Assembly: GCF_001431535.1 (NCBI RefSeq) | Contig: NZ_LDJK01000023.1 | Coordinates: forward strand, 1 to 63,869 | Reading direction: 5' to 3' | DNA from: Stenotrophomonas chelatiphaga | GTDB lineage: Bacteria > Pseudomonadota > Gammaproteobacteria > Xanthomonadales > Xanthomonadaceae | DNA length: 63,869 nt | Shown here: positions 45,899 through 54,540 of the stretch, piece after piece | How positions within the stretch are numbered: the first letter of the stretch is position 1 | Layout of the letters: each line of letters begins with the position of its first letter | The notes under the pieces: generated by a model | The model's database searches: none | The model's input: the letters and a program-made list of their open reading frames with translations, nothing else | What the model was told of the DNA's origin: nothing | Made by a program: the position numbers and the translations under genes

Positions 45899-46972
45899 TC
45901 AGGGCAGCAGCGGCTGCAGCTTCGGCTCCAGTACCTGCTGCCGCCAGCCGGCCAACGGAGCGGGCCAGGTGCGGTTTTCCAGGTAGCTTTCCAGGTGCTT
46001 GCGCGAGGCCAGGACGCCATCGGGCAGGCCCAGTGACTGGCTCACCTGCGCTACCGCTTCCTGCAGCTTCTTCAACGCCTTTTTGTTGGCATCGGTGGCC
46101 TGCAGCAGCTGCGGCGCATCGGCTTCATCGTCCAGCGGGGTGTTCAATGCTTGCCACACCGCACCTGCCAGCTTGCGCGGTGCTTTCGGGAACTGGTCGA
46201 ACAGCTTGCCCAACGCCGCTTCGTCCACCGGTGGGACGCGGGCGAGGGTGGCCGCCAGTTCATTGTCCAGGATCCAGCTGCGCGGACGGTCGCTGGCACG
46301 TGCCTGCTGGTCGCGCCAGCGCAGCAGGCGCAGCAGCCGGCGCTGTGCCGGTGCATCCAGGAACTGCGCCGAGCGCATGCCCAGGTGCGGCCAGCGGTCT
46401 TCGTCATGCTCCACGCTGGCCAGCAGGCGTTCGGCATCGTCGGCCAGCCATTGCTGGCGATCCTGCGCTTCAAGCTTCGCCACGATGGCATCGTGCAGCG
46501 CGAACAGGTGTTCGACGTCGTCGGCGGCATACTGCAGCTGCGAATCCGACAGGGGCCTGCGCATCCAGTCAGAGCGCGTTTCCCCCTTCTCCAGGGTCAC
46601 GCCGGTGATCTCCTGCACCAGCTTCTGGTAGCCCATGCCACCGCCGATACCGGCCAGCGACGCGCCGATCTGGGTGTCGAACAGCGGCCGCGGCAGCACG
46701 CCGCAGGTGTGCTTGAACGCCACCAGGTCTTCGCTGGCGCTGTGCATCACCTTGATGATGGAGGTATCGGTCAGCCACGGCGCCAGCGCCTCGGGCATGC
46801 CCGGGATCAGCGGATCGATCAGCAGGACCTCGTCGCCGACGGCCATCTGCACCAGGGCCAGTTGCGGCCAGAAGGTGCGCTCGCGGATGAACTCGGTGTC
46901 CAGGCCGATGCGGGAGGGACGCAGCTGTTGCCGCGCCTGCAGTTCTGCGGGGGTGTTGATCCAGGTTGCCAC
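45899..46972 (-). CDS. rnd: Ribonuclease D
   Basis: RNase D trims tRNA 3' ends. From GTG 46972 the product is 357 residues (VATWINTPAELQ). It carries the DEDD exonuclease motifs: GLDTEF (Asp25, Glu27), HSASEDLVAF and the late YAADDV Tyr/Asp. HRDC-type helical domains follow (about 205-290). The large open frame continues upstream to 48040, but that is antisense to the next gene and not coding. Confidence 0.93.
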   Translation of the reverse strand: MATWINTPAELQARQQLRPSRIGLDTEFIRERTFWPQLALVQMAVGDEVLLIDPLIPGMPEALAPWLTDTSIIKVMHSASEDLVAFKHTCGVLPRPLFDTQIGASLAGIGGGMGYQKLVQEITGVTLEKGETRSDWMRRPLSDSQLQYAADDVEHLFALHDAIVAKLEAQDRQQWLADDAERLLASVEHDEDRWPHLGMRSAQFLDAPAQRRLLRLLRWRDQQARASDRPRSWILDNELAATLARVPPVDEAALGKLFDQFPKAPRKLAGAVWQALNTPLDDEADAPQLLQATDANKKALKKLQEAVAQVSQSLGLPDGVLASRKHLESYLENRTWPAPLAGWRQQVLEPKLQPLLP

Positions 46973-47054
46973 GGGGCGTTCGACTTCTCGCGTTTGCTCA
47001 GGAAGGGGAGAATAGCCTAACGTCGGCCGGCACCCCGGCCTGAAGGAGTTGGTT

Positions 47055-48935
47055 TTGCGTCTGCTGCGCCCGTACCTGCTGTTGCCCGCCCTGTGCCTGC
47101 TGGGGGCGACCGGGTGCGGTGAGCCATCGCCGGCGGCCCGCGCACCGGCGGCCGCAGCGGCCGAGCCGGCGCCGCGTGCGCAGACTGCCCGGGCCGGCGG
47201 CGAAGCCACGGTGACCATCGGCGGCGAGGATGAAGCCGAAACCATACAGCGCTGGACGCCGCCCCCGGTGACCCTTGACCCCGGCGAGCGCGCCGATGCG
47301 CGCCGACGCGCCGAACAGGCCCTGCGCGAGGGCCAGCTGTTCGAAACCAGCGAATCGGCCATTCCGCTGTGGCTGGCGCTGCTGGAGCAGGATCCGCAGG
47401 ACCGTCGTGCCCGCGATGGCCTGCAGCGGGCGCAGCGCCAGCTGCTGGGGCAGGCCAGGGCGTTGCTGGCGCAACCGCAGCAACAGCGGGTGGCGCTGGC
47501 CGAGGCGGCGCAGATCGCGCTGGTGCTGCTGACCATTGCCCCGGACAACGCGCAGGCGCGTGCGCTGCAGGGCCAGGTCGAGGTCGCCCAGCGCGCGGTG
47601 GCGTTCAACCGCGCGGGCGAAGACGACCTGCGCGCCGGGCGCATCGGCGAGGATGGCGACGGTGCACTGGTCAATTTCCGTGAAGCACTCGCCCTGGATG
47701 AAGACAATGCCCGGGCCCGACAGGGCTTGGCAGCGGCTGAAAGTGGACTGATCGGGCGCGCCGAGATCGCCGCACGGGCGGGCGATTTCGCCGCCGCCGG
47801 TACCTGGCTGGCCGAAGCCAGCAAGGTGCGCGATGCCGCCCCCACCATTGCCGATGCCTTCGAACGCATCGAGGGGATCCGCGCGGCGACGCTTGCCACC
47901 CTGCGTGCGCAGGGACTGCGTGACCTGGCGACACCGCAGGGCCTGAAGCCGGCCGGTGAGAAGCTGGAGCAGGCCATGCGCATCGCCTTGCCGGGCAACG
48001 CCGATGTGGCGCTGCTGCGCGAGCGCATCGAGCTGGCCACGCATTACGGCAGTTTCCGCCCCGGGCAGGTGTTCAGTGATCCGCTGCGCGATGGGGGGCG
48101 CGGACCGCAGATGAAAGTGGTGCCGCACGGTGGCTTCCAGATGGGCGCCGGGCTGCACGAACCCGGTGCCAGCGACGCCGAGCGGCCTTCGCATTACGTG
48201 CGCTTCGAACGGGGCTTCGCGATGGCCATGACCGAGGTGACCGTGGCCGATTTCGCGCGCTTCGTGAAGGCGGCCAATGCGCGCCCGCGGGCCACCCGGC
48301 GCGGCCATTCGATCGTCTACGACGAGCGCAGCGGCAATTTCATCCGCCGTAGCGGGGTCGACTGGCAATCGGACTACGACGGCGCACGCGCGCTGGCCAA
48401 CCAGCCGGTGATGCATGTCAGCGTGCGTGACGCCGAAGCCTATGCGAACTGGTTGTCCGAGCAGACCGGGCGCTCTTACCGGCTGCCCAGCGAGGCGGAA
48501 TTCGAATATGCGATGCGGGCCGGGTCCTCCGGCCGTTATCCGTGGGGTGATGCCGGGGTGCCGCCGCCGGATTCGGGCAACTTCACCGGCAGCCTGGACG
48601 TTTCGCCCACCGGGCGGCGCTGGGCCAATGCCTTCATCGGCTATGGCGACGGCTACTGGGGCGCCGCGCCGGTCGGCATGTTCAAGCCCAATGCCTGGGG
48701 CCTGCATGACATGGGCGGCAACCTCAGCGAATGGGTCGCCGACTGCTGGCATGCCAGTTACCGGCGTGCGCCGTCCGACGGCGCGGCCTGGTTCAATCCG
48801 GGCTGCCGCGCGCGGGTGATCCGCGGCGGCAACTGGGCCAATGCCCCCGAGCAGACCCGCGCGGCCTGGCGGCAATCGCAGGATTCAGACACCACCAGCG
48901 GGCGGATCGGCTTCCGGCTGGTGCGCGGCATCTGA
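47055..48935 (+). CDS. Lipoprotein with TPR-like N-terminus and formylglycine-generating-enzyme-like domain
   Basis: The best start is TTG 47055, six bases after AAGGAG, giving 626 residues. The signal MRLLRPYLLLPALCLLGATGC suggests lipidation at Cys21. Residues about 70-340 are Ala/Arg/Gln-rich helices resembling tetratricopeptide repeats. Residues about 350-626 form an FGE-sulfatase/SUMF1-like fold: GGFQMGAG, VTVADFARFV, VSVRDAEAYANWLSEQTGRSYRLPSEAEFEYAMR, WGLHDMGGNLSEWVADCW and IRGGNW...GFRLVR. The paired catalytic Cys expected after RGGSW are absent, so it is probably not a true formylglycine enzyme. Its role may be structural or regulatory in the envelope. Confidence 0.8.
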   Translation: MRLLRPYLLLPALCLLGATGCGEPSPAARAPAAAAAEPAPRAQTARAGGEATVTIGGEDEAETIQRWTPPPVTLDPGERADARRRAEQALREGQLFETSESAIPLWLALLEQDPQDRRARDGLQRAQRQLLGQARALLAQPQQQRVALAEAAQIALVLLTIAPDNAQARALQGQVEVAQRAVAFNRAGEDDLRAGRIGEDGDGALVNFREALALDEDNARARQGLAAAESGLIGRAEIAARAGDFAAAGTWLAEASKVRDAAPTIADAFERIEGIRAATLATLRAQGLRDLATPQGLKPAGEKLEQAMRIALPGNADVALLRERIELATHYGSFRPGQVFSDPLRDGGRGPQMKVVPHGGFQMGAGLHEPGASDAERPSHYVRFERGFAMAMTEVTVADFARFVKAANARPRATRRGHSIVYDERSGNFIRRSGVDWQSDYDGARALANQPVMHVSVRDAEAYANWLSEQTGRSYRLPSEAEFEYAMRAGSSGRYPWGDAGVPPPDSGNFTGSLDVSPTGRRWANAFIGYGDGYWGAAPVGMFKPNAWGLHDMGGNLSEWVADCWHASYRRAPSDGAAWFNPGCRARVIRGGNWANAPEQTRAAWRQSQDSDTTSGRIGFRLVRGI

Positions 48936-49006
48936 GCTGCACCGCATCTGGGCTAGGATGAGCCGTTACCCGCCGGCCCCGGCGGGCCTGGCCAGGACGC
49001 ACGTCG

Positions 49007-49909
49007 ATGCGCAACGATCCTTTCTCCCGTTCTTCGCAGCAGGGCCCGCGCCGCGGCGGCCTGTTCGGCAATGTCCGCTGGCTGGTGCTGCTGGCCTTCG
49101 CCGGCTATGCCGCCTTCTACTGGTTTTCCAACCGGTCGGTGGATCCGTACACCGGCGAGTCGGTGTTGATCGACAGCACCCTGGACGTGGACCAGGAAAA
49201 GGCTCTGGGCCTGCAGGCCTACCAGGAGATCCTCGCGCAGGAACGCCCGCTGGACCCGAACGCGCCGGTGTCGCGCGACGTGCGTGAGATCGCCCAGCGG
49301 CTGATTGCCAAGGTGGACGTGGTGGAAACCGCGCTGGCCGAAGAGCATGGGCTGCAGCCGGGGCATTTTTCGCGCGGGTTCGATTGGGAGGTCAACGTGA
49401 TCCAGTCCGACCAGGCCAATGCATTCTGCCTGCCGGGCGGCAAGATGGCGGTGTATACCGGACTGGTGCCGGTGGCGCAGACCCGCGATGCGATGGCCGT
49501 GGTGATGGGGCATGAGATCGCCCATGCGCTGCTGCGCCATGGTGCGCAGCGCATGGCGCAGCAGAAGCTGACCCAGATCGGCCAGATGGCCGGTGCGGCC
49601 AGTGGCATGGACCCGCAACAGCAGCAGATGGTGATGGCGGCGATGGGCTACGGCTACCTGCTGCCGTATGCACGCGGCCATGAAACGCAGGCCGATGAAG
49701 TGGGCCTGATGCTGGCGGCGGCGGCGTGCTTTGATCCGCGCGAAGCGGTGCCGCTGTGGGAGCGGATGGGCCAGGCCAGCGGCGGGCAGTCGCAGCCGGA
49801 GTTCTCTTCGACCCATCCCAATCCGGGCACGCGCATCCAGAACCTGCAGGCGCTGATGCCGAAGGCGATGGAATACCGCGAGCGGTTCTGCGAGCAGGCG
49901 CGGCAGTAG
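49007..49909 (+). CDS. M48-family zinc metallopeptidase, membrane-anchored
   Basis: The 300-residue product has one N-terminal membrane segment (WLVLLAFAGYAAFYWF, about 25-40) and the zinc motif HEIAH (His169-His173), with a third-ligand Glu in HETQADEVGL. This resembles LoiP/YcaL/BepA-type proteases that degrade or assist misfolded outer-membrane proteins. Being anchored in the inner membrane or a lipid-free periplasmic form are both possible, as there is no lipobox. It is convergent with xseA across a SMAG array. Confidence 0.87.
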   Translation: MRNDPFSRSSQQGPRRGGLFGNVRWLVLLAFAGYAAFYWFSNRSVDPYTGESVLIDSTLDVDQEKALGLQAYQEILAQERPLDPNAPVSRDVREIAQRLIAKVDVVETALAEEHGLQPGHFSRGFDWEVNVIQSDQANAFCLPGGKMAVYTGLVPVAQTRDAMAVVMGHEIAHALLRHGAQRMAQQKLTQIGQMAGAASGMDPQQQQMVMAAMGYGYLLPYARGHETQADEVGLMLAAAACFDPREAVPLWERMGQASGGQSQPEFSSTHPNPGTRIQNLQALMPKAMEYRERFCEQARQ

Positions 49910-49915
49910 GGCGGC

Positions 49916-49990
49916 AGACGGCCAGCGGCCGTCATTGAGGGCAAGACGGCCAGCGGCCGTCACTACCGAGCAGATGGCCAGCGGCCGTGA
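49916..49990. repeat. Three degenerate SMAG/REP units in a convergent gap
   Basis: GACGGCC-AGC-GGCCGTC palindromes occur at 49916-49934 and 49944-49966 (ending CTAC), with a shorter degenerate copy at 49973-49990. Together they fill the whole gap between the M48 gene and xseA. Confidence 0.82.
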
Positions 49991-51331
49991 TCAGCGGGTG
50001 CGGGTGACCTGCAGGTCGATGACCCCATCGCCGACCTTGGCCTGCAGGGCGTCGCCGGGCTGGACCTGACCGACGCTGCGGACCAGCTGGCCATCGTCGG
50101 TGCGGGTCAGGATGCTGTAGCCACGCGATACCGTCGCCAGCGGGCTGACCGCTTCCATTGAACGGGCCAGGCCACGCAGGCGCAGCGTGTCGTTCTGCAG
50201 TTGGCGCTGCATTGCCGCCTCGGGGCGGCCGCGCAGGGCCAGCAGGCGGCGCTGCAGGCCTTCCAGCTGGCGTTGCGGATGGAAGCCTCGCAGCACCGCT
50301 GCTGCATGCCGCAGGCGCGCCGTGCGTTGCTGCCCCTGCTGCTGGCGGACCGCCTGCAGGCGCCGGCCGAGGTCGGCGTGACGCCGCTGCAGCAGCTGCA
50401 GCCGGGCCTGCGGACTGCAGGCGTTGAGCCGCAGCAGCAGGCGGTCGGCGCGCTGCATCGCCTGGGCCAGCGCATGCCGGTGCAGCTGCTGCAGGCGCGC
50501 GGCGTCACGGCGCAGGCGGCGTGCCAGGTCCTGCTGGTCGGGCACCAGCAGTTCGGCGGCCACCGACGGGGTCGGGGCGCGCAGGTCGGCAGCGAAATCA
50601 GTGAGGCTGAAGTCGGTTTCGTGACCCACCGCGGACACCACCGGCGTGCGGCTGCCGGCCACCGCGCGGGTCAGCGCTTCATCGTTGAACGCCCACAGGT
50701 CTTCCAGCGAGCCGCCACCGCGGGTCAGCAGGATCACGTCGTAGCGGCCGCTGGCATCGGCGGCCTGCAGCAGGCGGGTGAGCTGCGGCGCTGCCGAATC
50801 GCCCTGTACCAGCGACGGCAGCAGGTCGACGTCCAGCAGCGGGAAGCGGCGCGCCAGCACGCTCAATACGTCGCGCACCGCCGCGCCGGTCGGCGACGTG
50901 ATCACTGCAAGGCGTTGCACGTGGGCGGGCAGCGGGCGCTTGCGCGCCGGGTCGAACAGGCCCTCGGCTTCCAGCCGTGCCTTCAGCTCTTCGAAGGCGC
51001 GGCGCAGTGCACCTTCGCCGGCTTCTTCCATGTGGTCGAGCACCATCTGGTACTCGCCCCGTGCGTCGTACAGCGTGACCCGGCCGCGCACCAGCACGCG
51101 CATGCCTTCGCGCGGCACAAAGCGCAGCGTGGACGCCTTCATCCGGAACATCGCCGCGCGCAGCTGCGCGCGTGCGTCCTTCAGGGTGAAGTACATATGG
51201 CCCGACGAGGGACGCGCCACGCTGCCCAGTTCGGCCTCTACCCAGATCGCCGGGAAACTGCCTTCCAGCAGGTCACGCGCCAGCGTGTTGAGCTGGCTGG
51301 GGGTAAGGACATCGATGCTGCGCTGCTGCAT
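49991..51331 (-). CDS. xseA: Exodeoxyribonuclease VII large subunit
   Basis: Exonuclease VII degrades single-stranded DNA from both ends and acts in mismatch repair and recombination with XseB. The product from ATG 51331 is 446 residues (GTG 51337 is an alternative). It has the N-terminal OB-fold ([40 protein letters not shown]), the catalytic domain ([40 protein letters not shown]) and a long C-terminal coiled coil. xseB is not in the window. Confidence 0.96.
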   Translation of the reverse strand: MQQRSIDVLTPSQLNTLARDLLEGSFPAIWVEAELGSVARPSSGHMYFTLKDARAQLRAAMFRMKASTLRFVPREGMRVLVRGRVTLYDARGEYQMVLDHMEEAGEGALRRAFEELKARLEAEGLFDPARKRPLPAHVQRLAVITSPTGAAVRDVLSVLARRFPLLDVDLLPSLVQGDSAAPQLTRLLQAADASGRYDVILLTRGGGSLEDLWAFNDEALTRAVAGSRTPVVSAVGHETDFSLTDFAADLRAPTPSVAAELLVPDQQDLARRLRRDAARLQQLHRHALAQAMQRADRLLLRLNACSPQARLQLLQRRHADLGRRLQAVRQQQGQQRTARLRHAAAVLRGFHPQRQLEGLQRRLLALRGRPEAAMQRQLQNDTLRLRGLARSMEAVSPLATVSRGYSILTRTDDGQLVRSVGQVQPGDALQAKVGDGVIDLQVTRTR

Positions 51332-51390
51332 GGGCACTCAACGGGTCAATCCGGATCAGGCCACCATGGTCGCACGTCGGACGCAGGCGA

Positions 51391-52473
51391 TCACCCCGCG
51401 CCGTGCTGCTCCAGCGCCCATTGCACGTGTTCGCGCACCAGCGCCGAATCGTGCGTGCAGCGGGTCGTCAGCGCCTCCACCACCTGCGCTGACGTGGGCG
51501 CATTGCCCAGCGCCACGGCGATGTTGCGCAGCCAGCGCTCATGGCCACTGCGGCGGATCGGGCTGCCTTCGGTGCGGTGCAGGAACTCCGCTTCGTCCCA
51601 GCTGAACAGCTCATCCAGGCGCGCGCGGTCCAGGTTGTTGCGCGCGCGGAAATCGGCTTCGTCGGTGCGCTTTGCGAACTTGTTCCAGGGGCACACCAGT
51701 TGGCAGTCATCGCAGCCGTAGATGCGGTTGCCGATCAGCGCACGCATCGGCTCGGGAATGGCACCATCATGTTCGATGGTGAGGTAGGAAATGCAGCGGC
51801 GTGCATCCAGCCGCTGCGGGGCGATGATCGCTTGGGTGGGGCAAACGTCGATGCAGCGGGTGCAGGTGCCGCAGTGCGCGCTGGCCGGCTGGTCGATCGG
51901 CAGCGGCAGGTCGATGTAGATCTCGCCGAGGAAAAACCACGAGCCGCCGTGGCGATCGATCAGGCAGGTGTGCTTGCCGATCCAGCCCAGGCCGGCATCG
52001 CGACCGAGCGCACGTTCCAGCACCGGCGCCGAATCGACGAACACCCGGAAGCCGAGCGGGGCCACTTCACCGCTGATCTGCGCGGCCAGCTTCTGCAGCC
52101 GGTTGCGCATCAGCTTGTGGTAATCGCGGCCCAGCGCGTAGCGCGCGACGTAGGCCCGGCCGGGATCGGCCAGCGTGGCCCAGGCTTCGGTGTCGTCCTT
52201 GTGGCTGTAGTCCATGCCCAGCGAGATCACCCGCACGGTGCCGGGCAGCAGCTCGGCCGGCCGCGCACGCAACGTGCCGTGCCGCGCCATCCAGTCCATC
52301 GTGCCGTACAGCCCCTGGCCCAGCCAGTCGGCCAGGTGCGCCTCGTCTCCGGCCAGGTCCACCCCGGCGATGCCGCAGCGCTGGAAGCCATGCGCACGCG
52401 CCAGTGCACGGATGCGCTGGACGGCGAGCGCCGGATCCAGGCCGGCGGGCAGGGTGGGGGAATCGGGATGCAT
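51391..52473 (-). CDS. queG: Epoxyqueuosine reductase QueG
   Basis: QueG converts epoxyqueuosine to queuosine in tRNA, using cobalamin and two 4Fe-4S clusters. The 360-residue product has the two ferredoxin-type Cys motifs (CGTCTRCIDVCP near residue 200 and CDDCQLVCPWN near 255), the N-terminal cobalamin-binding domain and a C-terminal HEAT-like region (about 310-360). ATG 52473 (MHPDSPTLPAGL) is preferred. It is divergent from nnr, with 23 bases between their starts. Confidence 0.95.
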   Translation of the reverse strand: MHPDSPTLPAGLDPALAVQRIRALARAHGFQRCGIAGVDLAGDEAHLADWLGQGLYGTMDWMARHGTLRARPAELLPGTVRVISLGMDYSHKDDTEAWATLADPGRAYVARYALGRDYHKLMRNRLQKLAAQISGEVAPLGFRVFVDSAPVLERALGRDAGLGWIGKHTCLIDRHGGSWFFLGEIYIDLPLPIDQPASAHCGTCTRCIDVCPTQAIIAPQRLDARRCISYLTIEHDGAIPEPMRALIGNRIYGCDDCQLVCPWNKFAKRTDEADFRARNNLDRARLDELFSWDEAEFLHRTEGSPIRRSGHERWLRNIAVALGNAPTSAQVVEALTTRCTHDSALVREHVQWALEQHGAG

Positions 52474-52496
52474 GCGCACAAGTATAGAATCCCTGC

Positions 52497-53984
52497 ATGC
52501 TGGACCCTTCCGCTCTGTTCGATTCCGCTGCCGCCCGTTCATTGGATGCGCGCGCTTCCGCGCTGGCCGCTGACGGCGGTTGGTCGCTGATGGCCGCCGC
52601 CGGCAAGGCGGCGTGGCACTGCCTGCTGCAGCACTGGCCCGATGCCCGGCACATCGCCGTGGTGGTGGGGCCGGGCAACAACGGCGGCGATGGCTACGTG
52701 CTGGCGCTGCACGCGCTGCAGGCCGGCCGCCAGGTCAGCGTGCTGACCCTGCCGGGCACGGCGCCGGCGACGGCCCTGTGCATGCAGGCGGCCGCCGGGT
52801 TCCAGCAGGCGGGCGGGCACAGCAGCGTATTCGATGGCAGCCTGCCGACGGCCGATGTGCTGGTCGATGCGCTGTTCGGACTCGGCCTGCGGCAGGCGCC
52901 GCGGCCCGCGGCCCAGGCGCTGATCGAAGCGATCAACGCGCAGGCCGCGCCGGTGCTGGCGCTGGATGTGCCCAGTGGCATCGATGCCGACCGCGGCAGT
53001 GCGCCGGGCGTGGCGGTGCGCGCCACGGTGACGCTGCAGTTCCTGGCTGCCCATCGTGGCCTGCATACCGGCGGCGGACTGGAACATGCCGGCCAGTGCG
53101 CCCTGGCGCCCTTGCCGGTCCCGGCGTCCGCATGGGACGGCATGCAGGCGTCGGCCGACCTTTGGCAGAGCGACCGCCTGCCGGCGTTGCTGCCGCCGCG
53201 TCGCCGCAACGCGCACAAAGGAACGTCCGGACACGTGCTGTGCGTGGGCGGCAACCATGGCAGCGGCGGTGCACTGTTGATGACAGCACACGCCGCGTTG
53301 CGAGCCGGTGCGGGCCTTGCCAGCCTGGCCACGCGTGCCGACCACATCGGCGCGGCGCTGGTTCGGCTACCCGAAGCGATGAGCCATGCGGTGGACTGCA
53401 AGGCGGACCTGCAGGCACTGCTGCAACGGGCCAGCGTGGTGGCGATCGGTCCCGGGCTGGGGCAGGACGAGTGGGCGCAGGCGCTATGGCACGATGCACG
53501 TGACAGCGGCAAGCCGCTGGTGGTGGACGCCGATGCGTTGAACCTGCTGGCGCGCGCTCCGCAGGCTCTGCCGCAGGCGATCCTCACCCCGCACCCCGGT
53601 GAGGCAGCACGCCTGCTGGACACCACCACGGCTGCCGTACAGGCCGACCGGTTCGCCGCCGCCACTGCACTGGCCGATCGCTTCCATGCGGTGGTGGTGT
53701 TGAAGGGCGCTGGCAGCCTGGTGGCAGCGCCGGGCAGGCGGACCGCAGTGATCGGCGCCGGAAATCCCGGCATGGCGGTCGGTGGCATGGGCGACCTGCT
53801 CACCGGCATCATTGCCGCCCTGCGTGCCCAGGGGCTGGCGCCGTTCGAGGCAGCAGCCGGCGGCGCCCTGCTGCACGGGCTGGCTGGCGACGTGGCTGCC
53901 GCCGACGGCCAGCGCGGCCTGCTTCCCACCGACCTGCTGGCGCCGCTGCGCCGGCTCTGCAATCCGGATCCTGTCCATGCTTGA
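52497..53984 (+). CDS. nnr: Bifunctional NAD(P)H-hydrate epimerase / ADP-dependent dehydratase
   Basis: This enzyme repairs damaged (hydrated) NADH and NADPH. The 495-residue product joins a YjeF_N epimerase domain (GPGNNGGDGYVLAL near residue 60) and a ribokinase-like dehydratase domain (KGTSGHVLCVGGNHGSGGALLM near 240, GAGNPGMAVGGMGDLLTGI near 420). The gene overlaps tsaE by 8 bases, forming the common nnr-tsaE-amiC-mutL cluster. Confidence 0.95.
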   Translation: MLDPSALFDSAAARSLDARASALAADGGWSLMAAAGKAAWHCLLQHWPDARHIAVVVGPGNNGGDGYVLALHALQAGRQVSVLTLPGTAPATALCMQAAAGFQQAGGHSSVFDGSLPTADVLVDALFGLGLRQAPRPAAQALIEAINAQAAPVLALDVPSGIDADRGSAPGVAVRATVTLQFLAAHRGLHTGGGLEHAGQCALAPLPVPASAWDGMQASADLWQSDRLPALLPPRRRNAHKGTSGHVLCVGGNHGSGGALLMTAHAALRAGAGLASLATRADHIGAALVRLPEAMSHAVDCKADLQALLQRASVVAIGPGLGQDEWAQALWHDARDSGKPLVVDADALNLLARAPQALPQAILTPHPGEAARLLDTTTAAVQADRFAAATALADRFHAVVVLKGAGSLVAAPGRRTAVIGAGNPGMAVGGMGDLLTGIIAALRAQGLAPFEAAAGGALLHGLAGDVAAADGQRGLLPTDLLAPLRRLCNPDPVHA

Positions 53985-54465
53985 ACTGCATCTCCCCACC
54001 CCCGAACACACCGACCTGCTGGGCCAGGCGCTGGCGGCCACCCGCCCGGCGCAGGCGCTGCTGGAACTGCAGGGTGACCTGGGCGCGGGTAAATCCACCA
54101 CCGCCCGCGCGCTGCTGCGCGCACTCGGCGTCACCGGTGCGATCCGCAGCCCCACCTACACGCTGGTGGAGCGCTATCCGCTGGCCGATGGCAGCGAGGC
54201 GTGGCACATGGACCTGTACCGGATCGGGGGCGCGGCGGAACTGGACTTCCTGGGCCTGGACGAGGGCACCGCTTCGCTGTGGCTGGTGGAGTGGCCGGAA
54301 CGCGGGGCAGGGGCACTGCCGGCGACCGATCTGCGCCTGGAACTGCAGATGGCCGGCACGGGTCGCCGCGCCAGTCTCATTCCGCTGAGCGATTCTGGTG
54401 AAGCCTGGGTGAAGCGATTGTGTGAGGGAGGCGAGTTAGGTTCGCTTTCTGTAGATCGACCATAA
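53977..54465 (+). CDS. tsaE: tRNA threonylcarbamoyladenosine biosynthesis ATPase TsaE
   Basis: TsaE is the ATPase that works with TsaB and TsaD to make t6A37 in ANN-decoding tRNAs. The 162-residue product has a Walker A motif (GDLGAGKST, Lys39), the SPTYTLVERY switch region and LVEWPER. ATG 53977 overlaps the nnr stop. It precedes amiC. Confidence 0.95.
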   Translation: MLELHLPTPEHTDLLGQALAATRPAQALLELQGDLGAGKSTTARALLRALGVTGAIRSPTYTLVERYPLADGSEAWHMDLYRIGGAAELDFLGLDEGTASLWLVEWPERGAGALPATDLRLELQMAGTGRRASLIPLSDSGEAWVKRLCEGGELGSLSVDRP

Positions 54466-54540
54466 CAAACCGATGAAAGTTACGGATTATTAAGGGAAAA
54501 GGTTTGCAATCTGTTCAGCGCAGTGATTGAATCCTGAGCC

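Noticed and set aside
46973..48040. N-terminal extension of the rnd frame on the minus strand
   Set aside because: It lies entirely antisense to the FGE-like lipoprotein gene and is Ser/Ala/Arg-rich. RNase D homology begins at GTG 46972.
54504..54532. TTGCAA-N17-TTGAAT as an amiC promoter
   Set aside because: Spacing is right, but transcription would start at the start codon, leaving no ribosome-binding site. It is probably chance in a low-GC stretch.
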